From the NCBI GenBank assembly GCA_017631875.1, contig JAGBSL010000027.1, positions 1 through 64,000 of the forward strand: 64,000 nucleotides of DNA, given 5' to 3'. The notes beneath the pieces are model-generated. The model was not told the origin of the DNA. It was given only the letters and a program-made list of their open reading frames with translations, and did no database searches. The position numbers were made by a program, and so were the translations under genes. The stretch is from Bacteroidales bacterium (GTDB taxonomy: Bacteria; Bacteroidota; Bacteroidia; Bacteroidales; UBA932). Positions 7,794 through 16,800 of the stretch are shown piece after piece (within the stretch, counting starts at the first letter, position 1; each line of letters begins with the position of its first letter).

Positions 7794-9386
7794 ATGAAAA
7801 GTATAAAAAGATATTTGCCTTTAGCCGCTCTTGCGCTTATGTTCGGCTTCGCGTCATGCGAGGAGGAGTCATATGTGCTTGACTCGGCGAGCCTTATGTA
7901 TTCGATCCAGATCGATATGGCAAATGAGGACAAGGCTAAGATATATGTGGATGAGACTGAGTCTCAGACTCTTCCTCTTCTTGTGGGAGAAAGCATCCAG
8001 CTCGGATTCACATCGGATCCTGCCGATCTTTCTACCCTTACCTATCCGGATGTGGTATGGAGCTCAAGCGACGAGTCTGTCGTAGTTGTTGACGAGACAG
8101 GTAAAATTACAGCAAAGGCTGCCGGTATTGCAGTCGTGACAGTAAACCCTTCTACAGTCAACCTTCCTGCAACAGCTTCCATCAAGGTTACAGTAGTATC
8201 AGAAGTTACAAAGGTAACAGCTATCGAGATTACCGACGACAGCGATCACGTGAGCGAGTTCAGTCCGCTTCCTTCATGTTACATCGGCGAGTCGATGACT
8301 CTCATCGCAACTGTAACCCCTGCAGAGGCTACATACAAGACAGTCCTCTGGTCTTCAAAGGATGAGTCTGTTGCGGTAATCGATCCTATCACAGGTGTCG
8401 TTACAGGTGTTGCTCAGGGTGAAGTGAAGATGGTGGCAACTGCTCTTGACGCAGATAAGGTTTCTGCTGAGTATGCCATCTACATCGATAAGGTGATCAC
8501 TCCAGAGGGAATCAAGATCAACAATGCTCCTGCAGCAAATGATGTGTTCTCTGTCGGCGACGGCTATTTCCAGATCGACTTCGAGACATATCCGGCAGTT
8601 TCTACCAAGTCTCAGCTTACATGGACATCAAGTGATCCGGCTGTGGCAACAGTAGATGCCAAGGGTAAGGTTACATTCAATATGTACGGTGAGGTTGACA
8701 TTACAGTCACTGTCCCAGAGTCTGAGAACACTCCTGAGGGATTTGTGAAGACCCAGACAATGAAGTTCGTCATCCCTGCCGGATTCTACCGTGAGCACTT
8801 CGCTGATCAGAACCTTATCAGCTGGAACATGGCGACCGCGGGCGGTACACAGGAATGGAGAGCGGAGCCTCAGACTCATATCTTCTTCACTCCTAACAAG
8901 GCGAGTGCAAACACTCTCCGTGGTGACCTCAAGCGTACAGCTCCTACTTATATCACTAGAAACTATCCTATCCTTTGCTTCCGCATCGATGACGTGAACG
9001 ATCTCGGATATGCCCGTAACCTCACATTCGATACAAGCGGAAATACTGAGGATGGAACCAAGTTCTCTGGCGGTATCGGTTCGAACAACAACAAGTGGAA
9101 GAAGAAGTATAAGTGTTCAGACGGTTCTGCAATCCTTGTCTACGACCTTGCAACTCAGGGCTTCGGTAAGTCAGACGGAACCAACCTGCTTCCAGAAGGA
9201 ACAGTAGGTACATTCTCTACATTCCAGCTCAAGTATGCTGATATCAGATTCTCTGACAAGTCTGACTTCCCAGAAGATCCGGGCGTACACTACAGAATGT
9301 TCTGGTTCCATACATTCCAGAGCGAGGATGCACTCAACGCTTATCTTAACGAGTGGTCAACCGAGACAGGAATTACATTCGAATAA
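7794..9386 (+). CDS. Surface lipoprotein with bacterial Ig-like (BIG2) repeats and a C-terminal domain shared with the protein at 9548
   Basis: 530 residues. The lipobox Cys is at residue 22, followed at once by EEE, an acidic stretch of the kind that directs Bacteroidota lipoproteins to the cell surface. Three Ig-like BIG2 modules follow (about 60-150, 150-235, 240-325), each with the W[ST]S[SK]DE/DPAVA and GxVT core, for example VVWSSSDESVVVVD and LTWTSSDPAVATVD. The last 190 residues (from about 340) align with the C-terminus of the lipoprotein at 9548, including CFRIDDVNDLGY, SDGSAILVYDL and LNEWSTETGITFE. Placed directly after SusD, it is in the usual position of a surface glycan-binding protein, with Ig modules as spacers and the C-terminal domain the likely binding unit (inference). 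Confidence 0.75.
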   Translation: MKSIKRYLPLAALALMFGFASCEEESYVLDSASLMYSIQIDMANEDKAKIYVDETESQTLPLLVGESIQLGFTSDPADLSTLTYPDVVWSSSDESVVVVDETGKITAKAAGIAVVTVNPSTVNLPATASIKVTVVSEVTKVTAIEITDDSDHVSEFSPLPSCYIGESMTLIATVTPAEATYKTVLWSSKDESVAVIDPITGVVTGVAQGEVKMVATALDADKVSAEYAIYIDKVITPEGIKINNAPAANDVFSVGDGYFQIDFETYPAVSTKSQLTWTSSDPAVATVDAKGKVTFNMYGEVDITVTVPESENTPEGFVKTQTMKFVIPAGFYREHFADQNLISWNMATAGGTQEWRAEPQTHIFFTPNKASANTLRGDLKRTAPTYITRNYPILCFRIDDVNDLGYARNLTFDTSGNTEDGTKFSGGIGSNNNKWKKKYKCSDGSAILVYDLATQGFGKSDGTNLLPEGTVGTFSTFQLKYADIRFSDKSDFPEDPGVHYRMFWFHTFQSEDALNAYLNEWSTETGITFE

Positions 9387-9396
9387 ATGTAAAGCA

Positions 9397-9534
9397 ATGA
9401 ATTATAATGCTTTAAAGTCAACAGCCGAGCCTCAATACGAGGCTCCGGCTGTTGCCGTTCTAAATATGCAGAACGAAGGAATCCTCTGCGCAAGTACGCA
9501 GGAGTATGATGATGAGTTGGATTGGGTGTGGTAA
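9397..9534 (+). CDS. 45-residue micropeptide of a conserved Bacteroidales-type family, unknown function
   Basis: The ATG at 9397 starts 10 bp after the Ig-repeat gene and the stop at 9534 is 13 bp before the fimbrillin-like gene. The peptide has no signal peptide or membrane segment. Its core YEAPAVAVLNMQNEGILC, then AST and an acidic tail ending DDELDWVW, matches the 53-residue peptide encoded at 57159-57320 (YAAP, EIL, EGVLC, then KDDELD). In both loci the peptide gene immediately precedes a fimbrillin-like lipoprotein gene. Short Bacteroidales ORFs with a Tyr-x-x-Pro start and a Leu-x-[AS]-S end are known to annotators as hypothetical proteins, but I know of no assigned function. The invariant Cys and the paired tail make chance ORFs unlikely. 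Confidence 0.75.
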   Translation: MNYNALKSTAEPQYEAPAVAVLNMQNEGILCASTQEYDDELDWVW

Positions 9535-9547
9535 AAAGGAGGTAGTT

Positions 9548-11209
9548 ATGAAGAAGATCCATTATATCATCGCCGCTGCGTTCCTTATGCTTGCAGCTTC
9601 CTGCGCAAAAGAGCAGATGCCTTCAGTGGAAGGTAATGAGACTGGTCTCGTCAAGAAGACATTCACAGCTGATTTTGCTGTCGAGACCAAGACATCCCTT
9701 GTTGATGGCAAGAAAGTGCATTGGACTGAGGGCGACCAGATCTCGGTCTTTGACAATGTCAATAACAAGAACAATGCATTTGCGTCAGCAAACATCAGCG
9801 GCGCAGGTGCTGATTTTACAGGATATACAGCCGATGGCGCTACGGAATATGTGGCACTTTATCCGTACAAGTTCGGTGCGTCATATGATGCAGCAAACAG
9901 AAAAGTCACTGCAAATATACCATGCCGCCAGAAGGCAGTAAACGGCAGTTTTGATAACAATCTCAATATCGCACTTGCGGTATCTGACGGTTCGCATCTC
10001 TCATTCAAGAATGTCTGTGCCTTGCTGAAGGTTACGATTCCGGAAGGCGTGGAAAATGTGCGTTCGCTGTCATTTGTCACAGGTACGTATGTTTCAGGAC
10101 GAGTGGATATCACTTTGAATGAGGATGGTACTTTTGCTGTAGCCGGCAATACAAGCCAGAACAATTCATTCAAGGAAGTCAATCTTGACAATGGAGGTGC
10201 AGCCATGACCCCAGGCGACTACTACTTCGTCGTTATGCCGGGTACATATAACAAGATATATCTGAGCGTGACTACAATTGACAATGAGTTGTACACACGT
10301 TATTCTAACTCTAAGCTTGACGTCAAGTCTAATGCGGTGATCAATCTGGGAACGGTTCCTGTTGACGGTTCAAAGAAGTTCAGGATTACTAATTTTGCTA
10401 CTGCTCCGATTTCTCTTGAGGATAACTGGACAATCGGATGGGAAATTGACGAGTCCTACGCAGGAAAGAACCTTACCTGGAGCAACAGAAATACAAACAT
10501 CATTAGCACAGCTCCGGCAACAGTGACCGGTGCAGGTACTACAGGAACGGCTGAAATCATTTTCAACAAACGTCCCGGTATCGCGATCCTGAATGCCACT
10601 TATGATGGTGTCACTTATCCGATTACCTTTGACGTGCGTCCGTGGTATCGTGATGAACCTTCAGACTGGACCCTTGCAACGACAGATGCGACAATGAGCG
10701 AAATCAAGACAACAGAGCAAGGAGAGAAATATGTTGAGATTACATCAAATGCAAGCGGTCATGGCAACATCAAACGTTCAGGAAAGCCATGGTTCTCTCC
10801 GGAAATGGCGCCGATCGTTTGTATTAGGATAACCGATATCGCCGATGAGGGCTATTCGTCATCGATCAAGTTCGACTGTGCTAACTTCAAGTTCAACAAC
10901 GTCAGCTTTGCTGGTGAAATCGGCAATGGAAACAGGAAGTTTGTTCATAAATACTCCCTTTCAGATGGATCGGTAGTGCTTGTTTATGACCTTTCTGCCC
11001 AGACGATGAAGGCCACTCCGATTCCGTCTGACTTCCTTGCTGACGGAAACGTTCAGTTCAAGATCTGTGATTTCAAGAAGGGAGGCACTGCAGCTCAGGG
11101 AACATACAAGTTCTTCTGGTTCCGCAGTTTCGGTTCTATGACGGATCTGGAGACTTACCTTGATGATTGGTCGACAGAAACAGGACTCACTTACGAAAAA
11201 GTTAAATAA
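9548..11209 (+). CDS. Fimbrillin-like surface lipoprotein with C-terminal domain shared with the protein at 7794
   Basis: 553 residues from the ATG at 9548, which is preceded by GGAGGT. Lipobox Cys at residue 19 (LAASC). The N-terminal 250 residues are of the fimbrillin (FimA/Mfa-like) type: VETKTSLVDGKKVHW, EGDQISVFD, YVALYPY and DYYFVVMPGTY. An Ig-like segment follows (about 275-385). The last 170 residues align with the C-terminus of the Ig-repeat lipoprotein two genes upstream (VCIRITDIADEGYSSS, SDGSVVLVYDL, WSTETGLTYE). The operon thus makes two different anchors for the same terminal module, probably a glycan-binding pair alongside SusCD. Fimbrillin domains can also polymerise; nothing here shows an assembly partner. 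Confidence 0.75.
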   Translation: MKKIHYIIAAAFLMLAASCAKEQMPSVEGNETGLVKKTFTADFAVETKTSLVDGKKVHWTEGDQISVFDNVNNKNNAFASANISGAGADFTGYTADGATEYVALYPYKFGASYDAANRKVTANIPCRQKAVNGSFDNNLNIALAVSDGSHLSFKNVCALLKVTIPEGVENVRSLSFVTGTYVSGRVDITLNEDGTFAVAGNTSQNNSFKEVNLDNGGAAMTPGDYYFVVMPGTYNKIYLSVTTIDNELYTRYSNSKLDVKSNAVINLGTVPVDGSKKFRITNFATAPISLEDNWTIGWEIDESYAGKNLTWSNRNTNIISTAPATVTGAGTTGTAEIIFNKRPGIAILNATYDGVTYPITFDVRPWYRDEPSDWTLATTDATMSEIKTTEQGEKYVEITSNASGHGNIKRSGKPWFSPEMAPIVCIRITDIADEGYSSSIKFDCANFKFNNVSFAGEIGNGNRKFVHKYSLSDGSVVLVYDLSAQTMKATPIPSDFLADGNVQFKICDFKKGGTAAQGTYKFFWFRSFGSMTDLETYLDDWSTETGLTYEKVK

Positions 11210-12655
11210 ATGAAAAGAACAATACTATCAATCCTGGCAGTGATGGCCGCGCTTATGTGCGCGGCATCCTGCTCGGATCCTCTCAAAGATGGAGTCGTTG
11301 ACCTGACTCCGAACAAGCCGGGCGGCAACACAGAGACGCCTGGTGGCGGAAATGAGGACGGAAAAGATGATGAAGACGGCGGAAATACCGGCAATCAGGA
11401 TTTTCAGTATCCTGCCGGATATAACTTCAACCATCCTTGTGCTCTCGTATCCGCTGAAGACATCGCAAGAGTGAAGGCAAGTGTCGCTGCTGCGAACACT
11501 TCGGATCCTGTGTATGTTTCGTACCAGAACTTCTGCAAGAGCCCTTACTGTGTTGCTTCATACAAGGCAAATCCGGTGGAGACTATCGTCAGAGGTGATG
11601 CAACAGGCACGGGAGTGAGTGGCGAGAACTATGGAAACATCATGCGTGATGCTTCCGCAGCATACCAGCTTGCACTGCGCTATCATATCTCAGGTGAGAC
11701 CAAGTATGCCGATGCCGCTGTGACAATCCTCAACGCATGGGCAGACAAGTGTAAGAAGATCACTGCAAACGACAACAACCAGTACCTCTGTGCTGGATTC
11801 CAGGGCTATACCCTCGGAAACGCTGCCGAACTGCTCCGCGATTATGCCGGATGGGCATCAAACGACCAGAACGACTTCAAGACATGGCTCAGGAATGTCT
11901 GGGTTGCCAAGAACGAATGGTTTGTCGACAACAAGGGAGGCAGCGGAGTATGTGACCTTCACTATTGGTCAAACTGGGAGCTTGCCAATCTTGCTTCTCT
12001 GATGGCAATCGGTATCTACCTCGAGGATGTGAACCTGATCAACAAGGTTTACCGCAATTTCCGTGAGGGAACCGGCAGCGGCGCGATCAACAATATGATC
12101 CCTTATGATCCGATTCCTGATCCGAACGGCCACGGTATGATTGCCCAGAGCATGGAGTCCGGACGTGACCAGGGACACGGAACACTTGTGATTTCCATGT
12201 GCGCTGAACTCTGCCAGATGGCATGGAATCTCGGAATAGATTTCTGGGGAATGGAGAACAACAAGGTGCTCGCAATGTGTCAGTACACTGCAAAGTACAA
12301 TGTGAAGCCTACCGGCACCTATATCTGCGTTTCAATGCCGTTCACTCCATATTCATACTGCAAGCCTGGCTGCGGATGCAACAACCAGTCGCATGGTGCT
12401 GAGCACACCGTGGTTTCAGAGGCAGGAAGAGGAACAATCCGTCCGGGCTGGGACCTCATCTACTCTCATTACAAGTATGAGAAGAACTGTTCTGCAGATG
12501 AGGTTTATTATGTGAAGCTTTTTGCAGAGCAGCTCAGATATACAAACGGCAGCCTTACAGGTGACGGTGGATCAGGCGACGCCCGCTATGGCTCTGCCAG
12601 CGGTGCCTTCGACCAGATCGGCTGGGGTACAATGATGTTCTATAAAGGAGAATAA
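11210..12655 (+). CDS. Alginate-lyase-superfamily lipoprotein (PF05426-type, possible PL38-like uronan lyase), copy 1
   Basis: 481 residues. Lipobox Cys at residue 21, a flexible Gly/Asp/Glu-rich linker (about 35-63), then an alpha/alpha-toroid domain. Marks of the alginate lyase superfamily are LVSAEDIARVKASV, NIMRDASAAYQLALRYHISG with TILNAWA (about 145-180), HYWSNWELANLASLMAIGIY (about 245-265) and ESGRDQGHGTLVISMCAE (about 310-328), with Asn, His, Tyr and Arg in the places such lyases use for catalysis. The stop codon overlaps the start of the paralogue at 12655 (TAATG), so the two are translationally coupled. Cleavage of a uronate-containing polysaccharide at the surface would feed SusCD. 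The exact polymer is not evident. Confidence 0.75.
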   Translation: MKRTILSILAVMAALMCAASCSDPLKDGVVDLTPNKPGGNTETPGGGNEDGKDDEDGGNTGNQDFQYPAGYNFNHPCALVSAEDIARVKASVAAANTSDPVYVSYQNFCKSPYCVASYKANPVETIVRGDATGTGVSGENYGNIMRDASAAYQLALRYHISGETKYADAAVTILNAWADKCKKITANDNNQYLCAGFQGYTLGNAAELLRDYAGWASNDQNDFKTWLRNVWVAKNEWFVDNKGGSGVCDLHYWSNWELANLASLMAIGIYLEDVNLINKVYRNFREGTGSGAINNMIPYDPIPDPNGHGMIAQSMESGRDQGHGTLVISMCAELCQMAWNLGIDFWGMENNKVLAMCQYTAKYNVKPTGTYICVSMPFTPYSYCKPGCGCNNQSHGAEHTVVSEAGRGTIRPGWDLIYSHYKYEKNCSADEVYYVKLFAEQLRYTNGSLTGDGGSGDARYGSASGAFDQIGWGTMMFYKGE

Positions 12656-13857
12656 TGAGAAGATTATTGGTTTATCTGTCAGTGGCCGTGATGTCCGGGG
12701 TGATTTCATGTTCATGTAATAACCTTAAGCAGGGTAATGTGGATCTTGAACTTCCTGACGACGGAAAGGAGGAAGGTCTGGTCATTCCGGATAAGTTTGT
12801 GCATCCGGGCCTGCTTCATACTGCAGAGGATGTGGAGCGCTGGAAGGAGATAGTTGCAGATCAGGAGCAGCCGGCATATGCCTGCTATGAGAAATTTGCT
12901 GCTGATGCGCACTCGAAGCCCAATTATCCTCTTCATGGTCCTTTCAAGGAAATCTATCGTGGAACCTTTGACGGAAAACAGTCTATACAGGGCAACTATG
13001 AGAGCGATTTCAATGCCGCTTATCAGAACTCTGTGATGTATGCAGTGACAGGGGATGAGGCCCACGCCTTGAAGGCTGTGGAAATCCTTAATGCCTATGC
13101 CAATAATCTCAAGGCGATTGTCGGCAACGACCAGCCGCTGCTTGCGGGCATCATGGGCGTGAAGTTCATGTATGCTGCAGAGATGATGAGATATCTCTAT
13201 CCGCAGGGCATGACAGACGAGTCATTTGCCAGGGTGTGCGCAATGTTCCGCAATGTCTTTGTTCCTGTGCTTGAGGAGTTCATGGCCAAGCCTGCCTATT
13301 CGAACGGCAACTGGGGTGCATCAGTGGGCATGTCATACATTGCAGCAGGAGTACTTTTTGACGATAAGGCTATGTATGAGAAGGGCGTGAAGTTCTACCA
13401 GTTCGGCAATGACAACGGCACCATCTACAATTACGTTGATGGACAGACCGGACAGTGCCAGGAGAGTGGACGCGACCAGGCTCACACTCAGCTTGGGCTT
13501 GCATGTCTTTCGGTATCATGCGAGATAGCCTGGAACCAGGGCACCGATCTCTATGGAATCGATGACAACCGCCTGATGAAGGGTTTTGAGTACACATCAC
13601 GTTACAATGTCGGTCACAATGACCTCCCATACAGAGTATGGAAGGACGTGACAGGCAAATACTGCAACTGGCAGACCATCTCTGAAGAGAAGAGGGGCCA
13701 GTTCCGTCCGGTGTTTGAAATGCCTTACAACCACTATGTGAACAGGAAGGGCCTTTCAATGCCGAACACTGCCGAGGTGTTGAAAAAGATCCGTCCGGAA
13801 GGCTATTATTACGAGCATTTCGGTTTCGGCACTTTCCTTTTCAGCGATAAGAAGTAA
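12655..13857 (+). CDS. Alginate-lyase-superfamily lipoprotein, copy 2
   Basis: 400 residues, paralogous to the preceding gene but without the long acidic linker. Cys residues at 19 and 21 end the signal peptide (VISCSC). Shared landmarks are LLHTAEDVERWKEIV, AAYQNSVMYAVTGD with VEILNAYANNL, YSNGNWGASVGMSYIAAGV and QESGRDQAHTQLGLACLSVSCE, so the active-site region appears intact. The two copies differ enough to have different bond or end preferences (for example endo- and exo-acting lyases); this is inference. Last gene of the operon; its stop is only 10 bp from the convergent regulator stop at 13868, and no separate terminator hairpin is obvious between them. Confidence 0.75.
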   Translation: MRRLLVYLSVAVMSGVISCSCNNLKQGNVDLELPDDGKEEGLVIPDKFVHPGLLHTAEDVERWKEIVADQEQPAYACYEKFAADAHSKPNYPLHGPFKEIYRGTFDGKQSIQGNYESDFNAAYQNSVMYAVTGDEAHALKAVEILNAYANNLKAIVGNDQPLLAGIMGVKFMYAAEMMRYLYPQGMTDESFARVCAMFRNVFVPVLEEFMAKPAYSNGNWGASVGMSYIAAGVLFDDKAMYEKGVKFYQFGNDNGTIYNYVDGQTGQCQESGRDQAHTQLGLACLSVSCEIAWNQGTDLYGIDDNRLMKGFEYTSRYNVGHNDLPYRVWKDVTGKYCNWQTISEEKRGQFRPVFEMPYNHYVNRKGLSMPNTAEVLKKIRPEGYYYEHFGFGTFLFSDKK

Positions 13858-13867
13858 CGCCGGGAAA

Positions 13868-16800
13868 TCATCGGTATTGTGACGGGGTAACCCCGAACAT
13901 CTCCTTGAAATATTTCGTGAAGTATTTCGGTGTGTTGAATCCCACCATGTCAGATACTTCCGCAACCGTAAGATTTGGGTCGTCCCGCAGCAGCTGGGCG
14001 GCCCTTTTCAGTCTCATTGTGCGGATGAATTCCGACGGTGTCATTCCGGCGATGGACTGCATCTTGCGGTAGAGGTTCATTCTGTGCATTCCGACGTCAG
14101 AGGACAGCTCCTCAACAGAATATTCGGAATTGTCCATGTTCTTCTCGATGCATTGCATGATCCGTGTCATCAGTTTCTGGTCGATTGTCGTGATGGTAAC
14201 CTCTGCAGGAGAGATTTCAGCACCTCTTGCAATAGTGTCGATACGCTTCTTTCTGTCTTCTATGAGGTTGCGGACTCTGGCAAGCAGGATGTCCAGCTTG
14301 AAAGGCTTGGTCAGATAGGCGTCTGCACCTGTTTCGTAGCCTTCAAGGCGCACATCTTCGGAAGTCCTTGCGGAAAGAAGTATTACAGGAATGTGTGATG
14401 TCTCGATGTTGTTCTTGATTGCCTTCACTACCTCGAATCCGTCCATGTTCGGCATCATCACGTCGCATATTATGATCTCAGCATTGCAGGTCTTGAGCAA
14501 TTCAAGACACTGGCGTCCGTCAGCCGCCGGTGTCACATCATATAGCTCGGAAAGTTCTCCTACGAGATATTCCCTGAAGTCTGGATTGTCGTCTACAACC
14601 ATTACTCGGGTTCTTCCTTCCGCTTTTTCATCGGTTATTTCTCCTGTTTCTTCGGTCTGCTGTCCGAATGATGTTTCTTCAACGCTGTCAGGTGACAAGG
14701 TCATAGGTATGTTGACCGTGAATGTCGTTCCCTTTCCCACTTCCGAACTGACGCTGATGCTGCCCGAATGCATCTCCACATACTGCTTCACGATGCTCAG
14801 ACCGATGCCTGAACCCGTGCGGAGCTCAATGTTGCCGCTGCGGTAGAAGCGGTCAAACACTTTTCCTATGTCCTTTGCAGGGATGCCTATTCCGGTGTCT
14901 GATACGCTCAGGTGCATCACCCTGTCTTCCGTCTGCGTCAGGCAGACATTTATGAATCCGCCTTCTGGAGTGAATTTAAGGGCGTTTGACAGCAGGTTGT
15001 TGACGATCTTGTGCATCTGCATGCTGTCGAAGACCATCATAGGATGTTCCATTGCGTCTTCAAACGAAAGCATTATATTGCTTCTTTGTGCAGCATCTTT
15101 GAATGACAGCACGATGCCGTTTACAAATTCACTTATGTTGCCGGAGGTGAGACTGAGTTTTTCTCCTCCCATTTCCAGCTTTCTGAAGTCCAGAAGGTGG
15201 TTTACCATCGACAGGAGCTGGTTGGCGTTGTTGTGCATTGTCTGGAGCTTTGGCAGCAGCGGTGATTCCTGCATCTCCTTCATCACGCTTTCCAGAGGCA
15301 GGATGATCAGCGATAACGGAGTGCGCAGCTCATGCGACACGTTGGTAAAGAACTTGAACTTCATCTGGTCGAGGTTCTCCCTCTGGCGCTGTTTTTCCTT
15401 CTCCTTGTTTTCCTGAATCTTCCTTTTTGTGCGATGCAGCTGCCAGAAGATGAATGCTGCGACAATCGCAAGGAATATGCATACATATAATATATATGCA
15501 ACGATGCTCTGGTAGAAAGGAGGGCGTATGACTATGTCTATGCTTGCGGTCTTTCCCCAGTCTGTGTCATTGTTGGCGGCCTTTACCATGAAGGTGTAGC
15601 TTCCCGGCTCCAGATATGTGTACTGAGCGAAGCCGGGGCCTGCAGGAGTGACTGTCCTCCATTCCCTGTCGAAGTTCTCAAGCTTGTAGGAGTAGGTCGT
15701 ATGACTTGGATTGGCGTAGTTGAGGTTGGAGAACTCGAATGTGAGGAACGATTCGTCATGTTTGAGTGTGAGTTTTTCGCCCCAGGTCTCGAGGTTCTTG
15801 TCGTCCACGGTGATTCTTGTCAGAAGCGGGGCGGTGTGCGACCTGTCCTGATACATGTCTTGAGGCACCACTTCGCATATGCCGTGGGCTCCTCCGAAGT
15901 AAATGTGGCCGTTGGTGTGACTGATTGTCGATTTCTGGAAGAATGCACCGGCCTCTACGCCGTCATCCTTTCCGTATGTGGACACGGCGAAAGTATACTT
16001 TCCGTCAGCATTGATAGAAGGCCTTATCCTGGAGACATGGCTGAATGATGCTGCCCAGATGTTTCCTGTCCCGTCTTCGGCTATGCTCATGATGTATCCG
16101 GCAGGCAGGCCGTCTTTGCTGTCGACCTGGTATCTTATTCCGCTGCTCAGGTCAAGCACTCCGACTCCTTCTGTCGTAGCGGTCCACAGCAGTGACCTGT
16201 TGTCCAGAAGTATCTGATTTGTCTGGAGATGGCTGTTTTCCGAGTCCAGATCAGTCAAGATGAGATTGTCATTTATGGAATAGATGAATCTGCCGTTGTC
16301 TCCACAGATATAAAGTCTTTCTCCGGGTACTTCGCAGATGTCTCTGACAATCATGAACCTCTCCAGTCCGGGATGGCCTTCCCTAAGAAGGGTGATGAAT
16401 CCGGTGTCGGGATCGAACCGTCCGACTCCTCCGTAGACAGACACCCAGAACCTTCCTTTGCTGTCTTCATAAAAGGATCTGACACAGTTGAAGTTAGGTT
16501 TGGCCTCCTGGTAGGACATGTCAACAGAGATGTCCTTATATTTGAAGTGAGTGACGCCGCCTCCGTTGATGCAGAACGCTCCGTTGTAGAACGTTCCCAC
16601 CCATATCCTGCCTTTGCTGTCCTTATATAGGCTGATGCACAGCTCGTCCTTTAGCTCCTTGTGAGGGACCGTTACCTCTTTCGTACCGGGGTTATATAGC
16701 AGGAGTCCGTGGATTGTGCCGACGTAGATGTTGCCTTTGTCGTCTTCCACCATGCACTTGACGCTCTCGTCGTTCATGTCGCCCATGCTCAGATTGGTGT

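Noticed and set aside
9397..9534. Leu-Cys in the micropeptides as a lipoprotein signal
   Set aside because: No positively charged start or hydrophobic segment precedes the Cys, and it lies in the middle of the peptide.
13883..13895. CGGGGTAACCCCG palindrome as terminator of the SusCD operon
   Set aside because: It lies inside the last codons of the HTCS gene, has a 3-base loop and no T-run.
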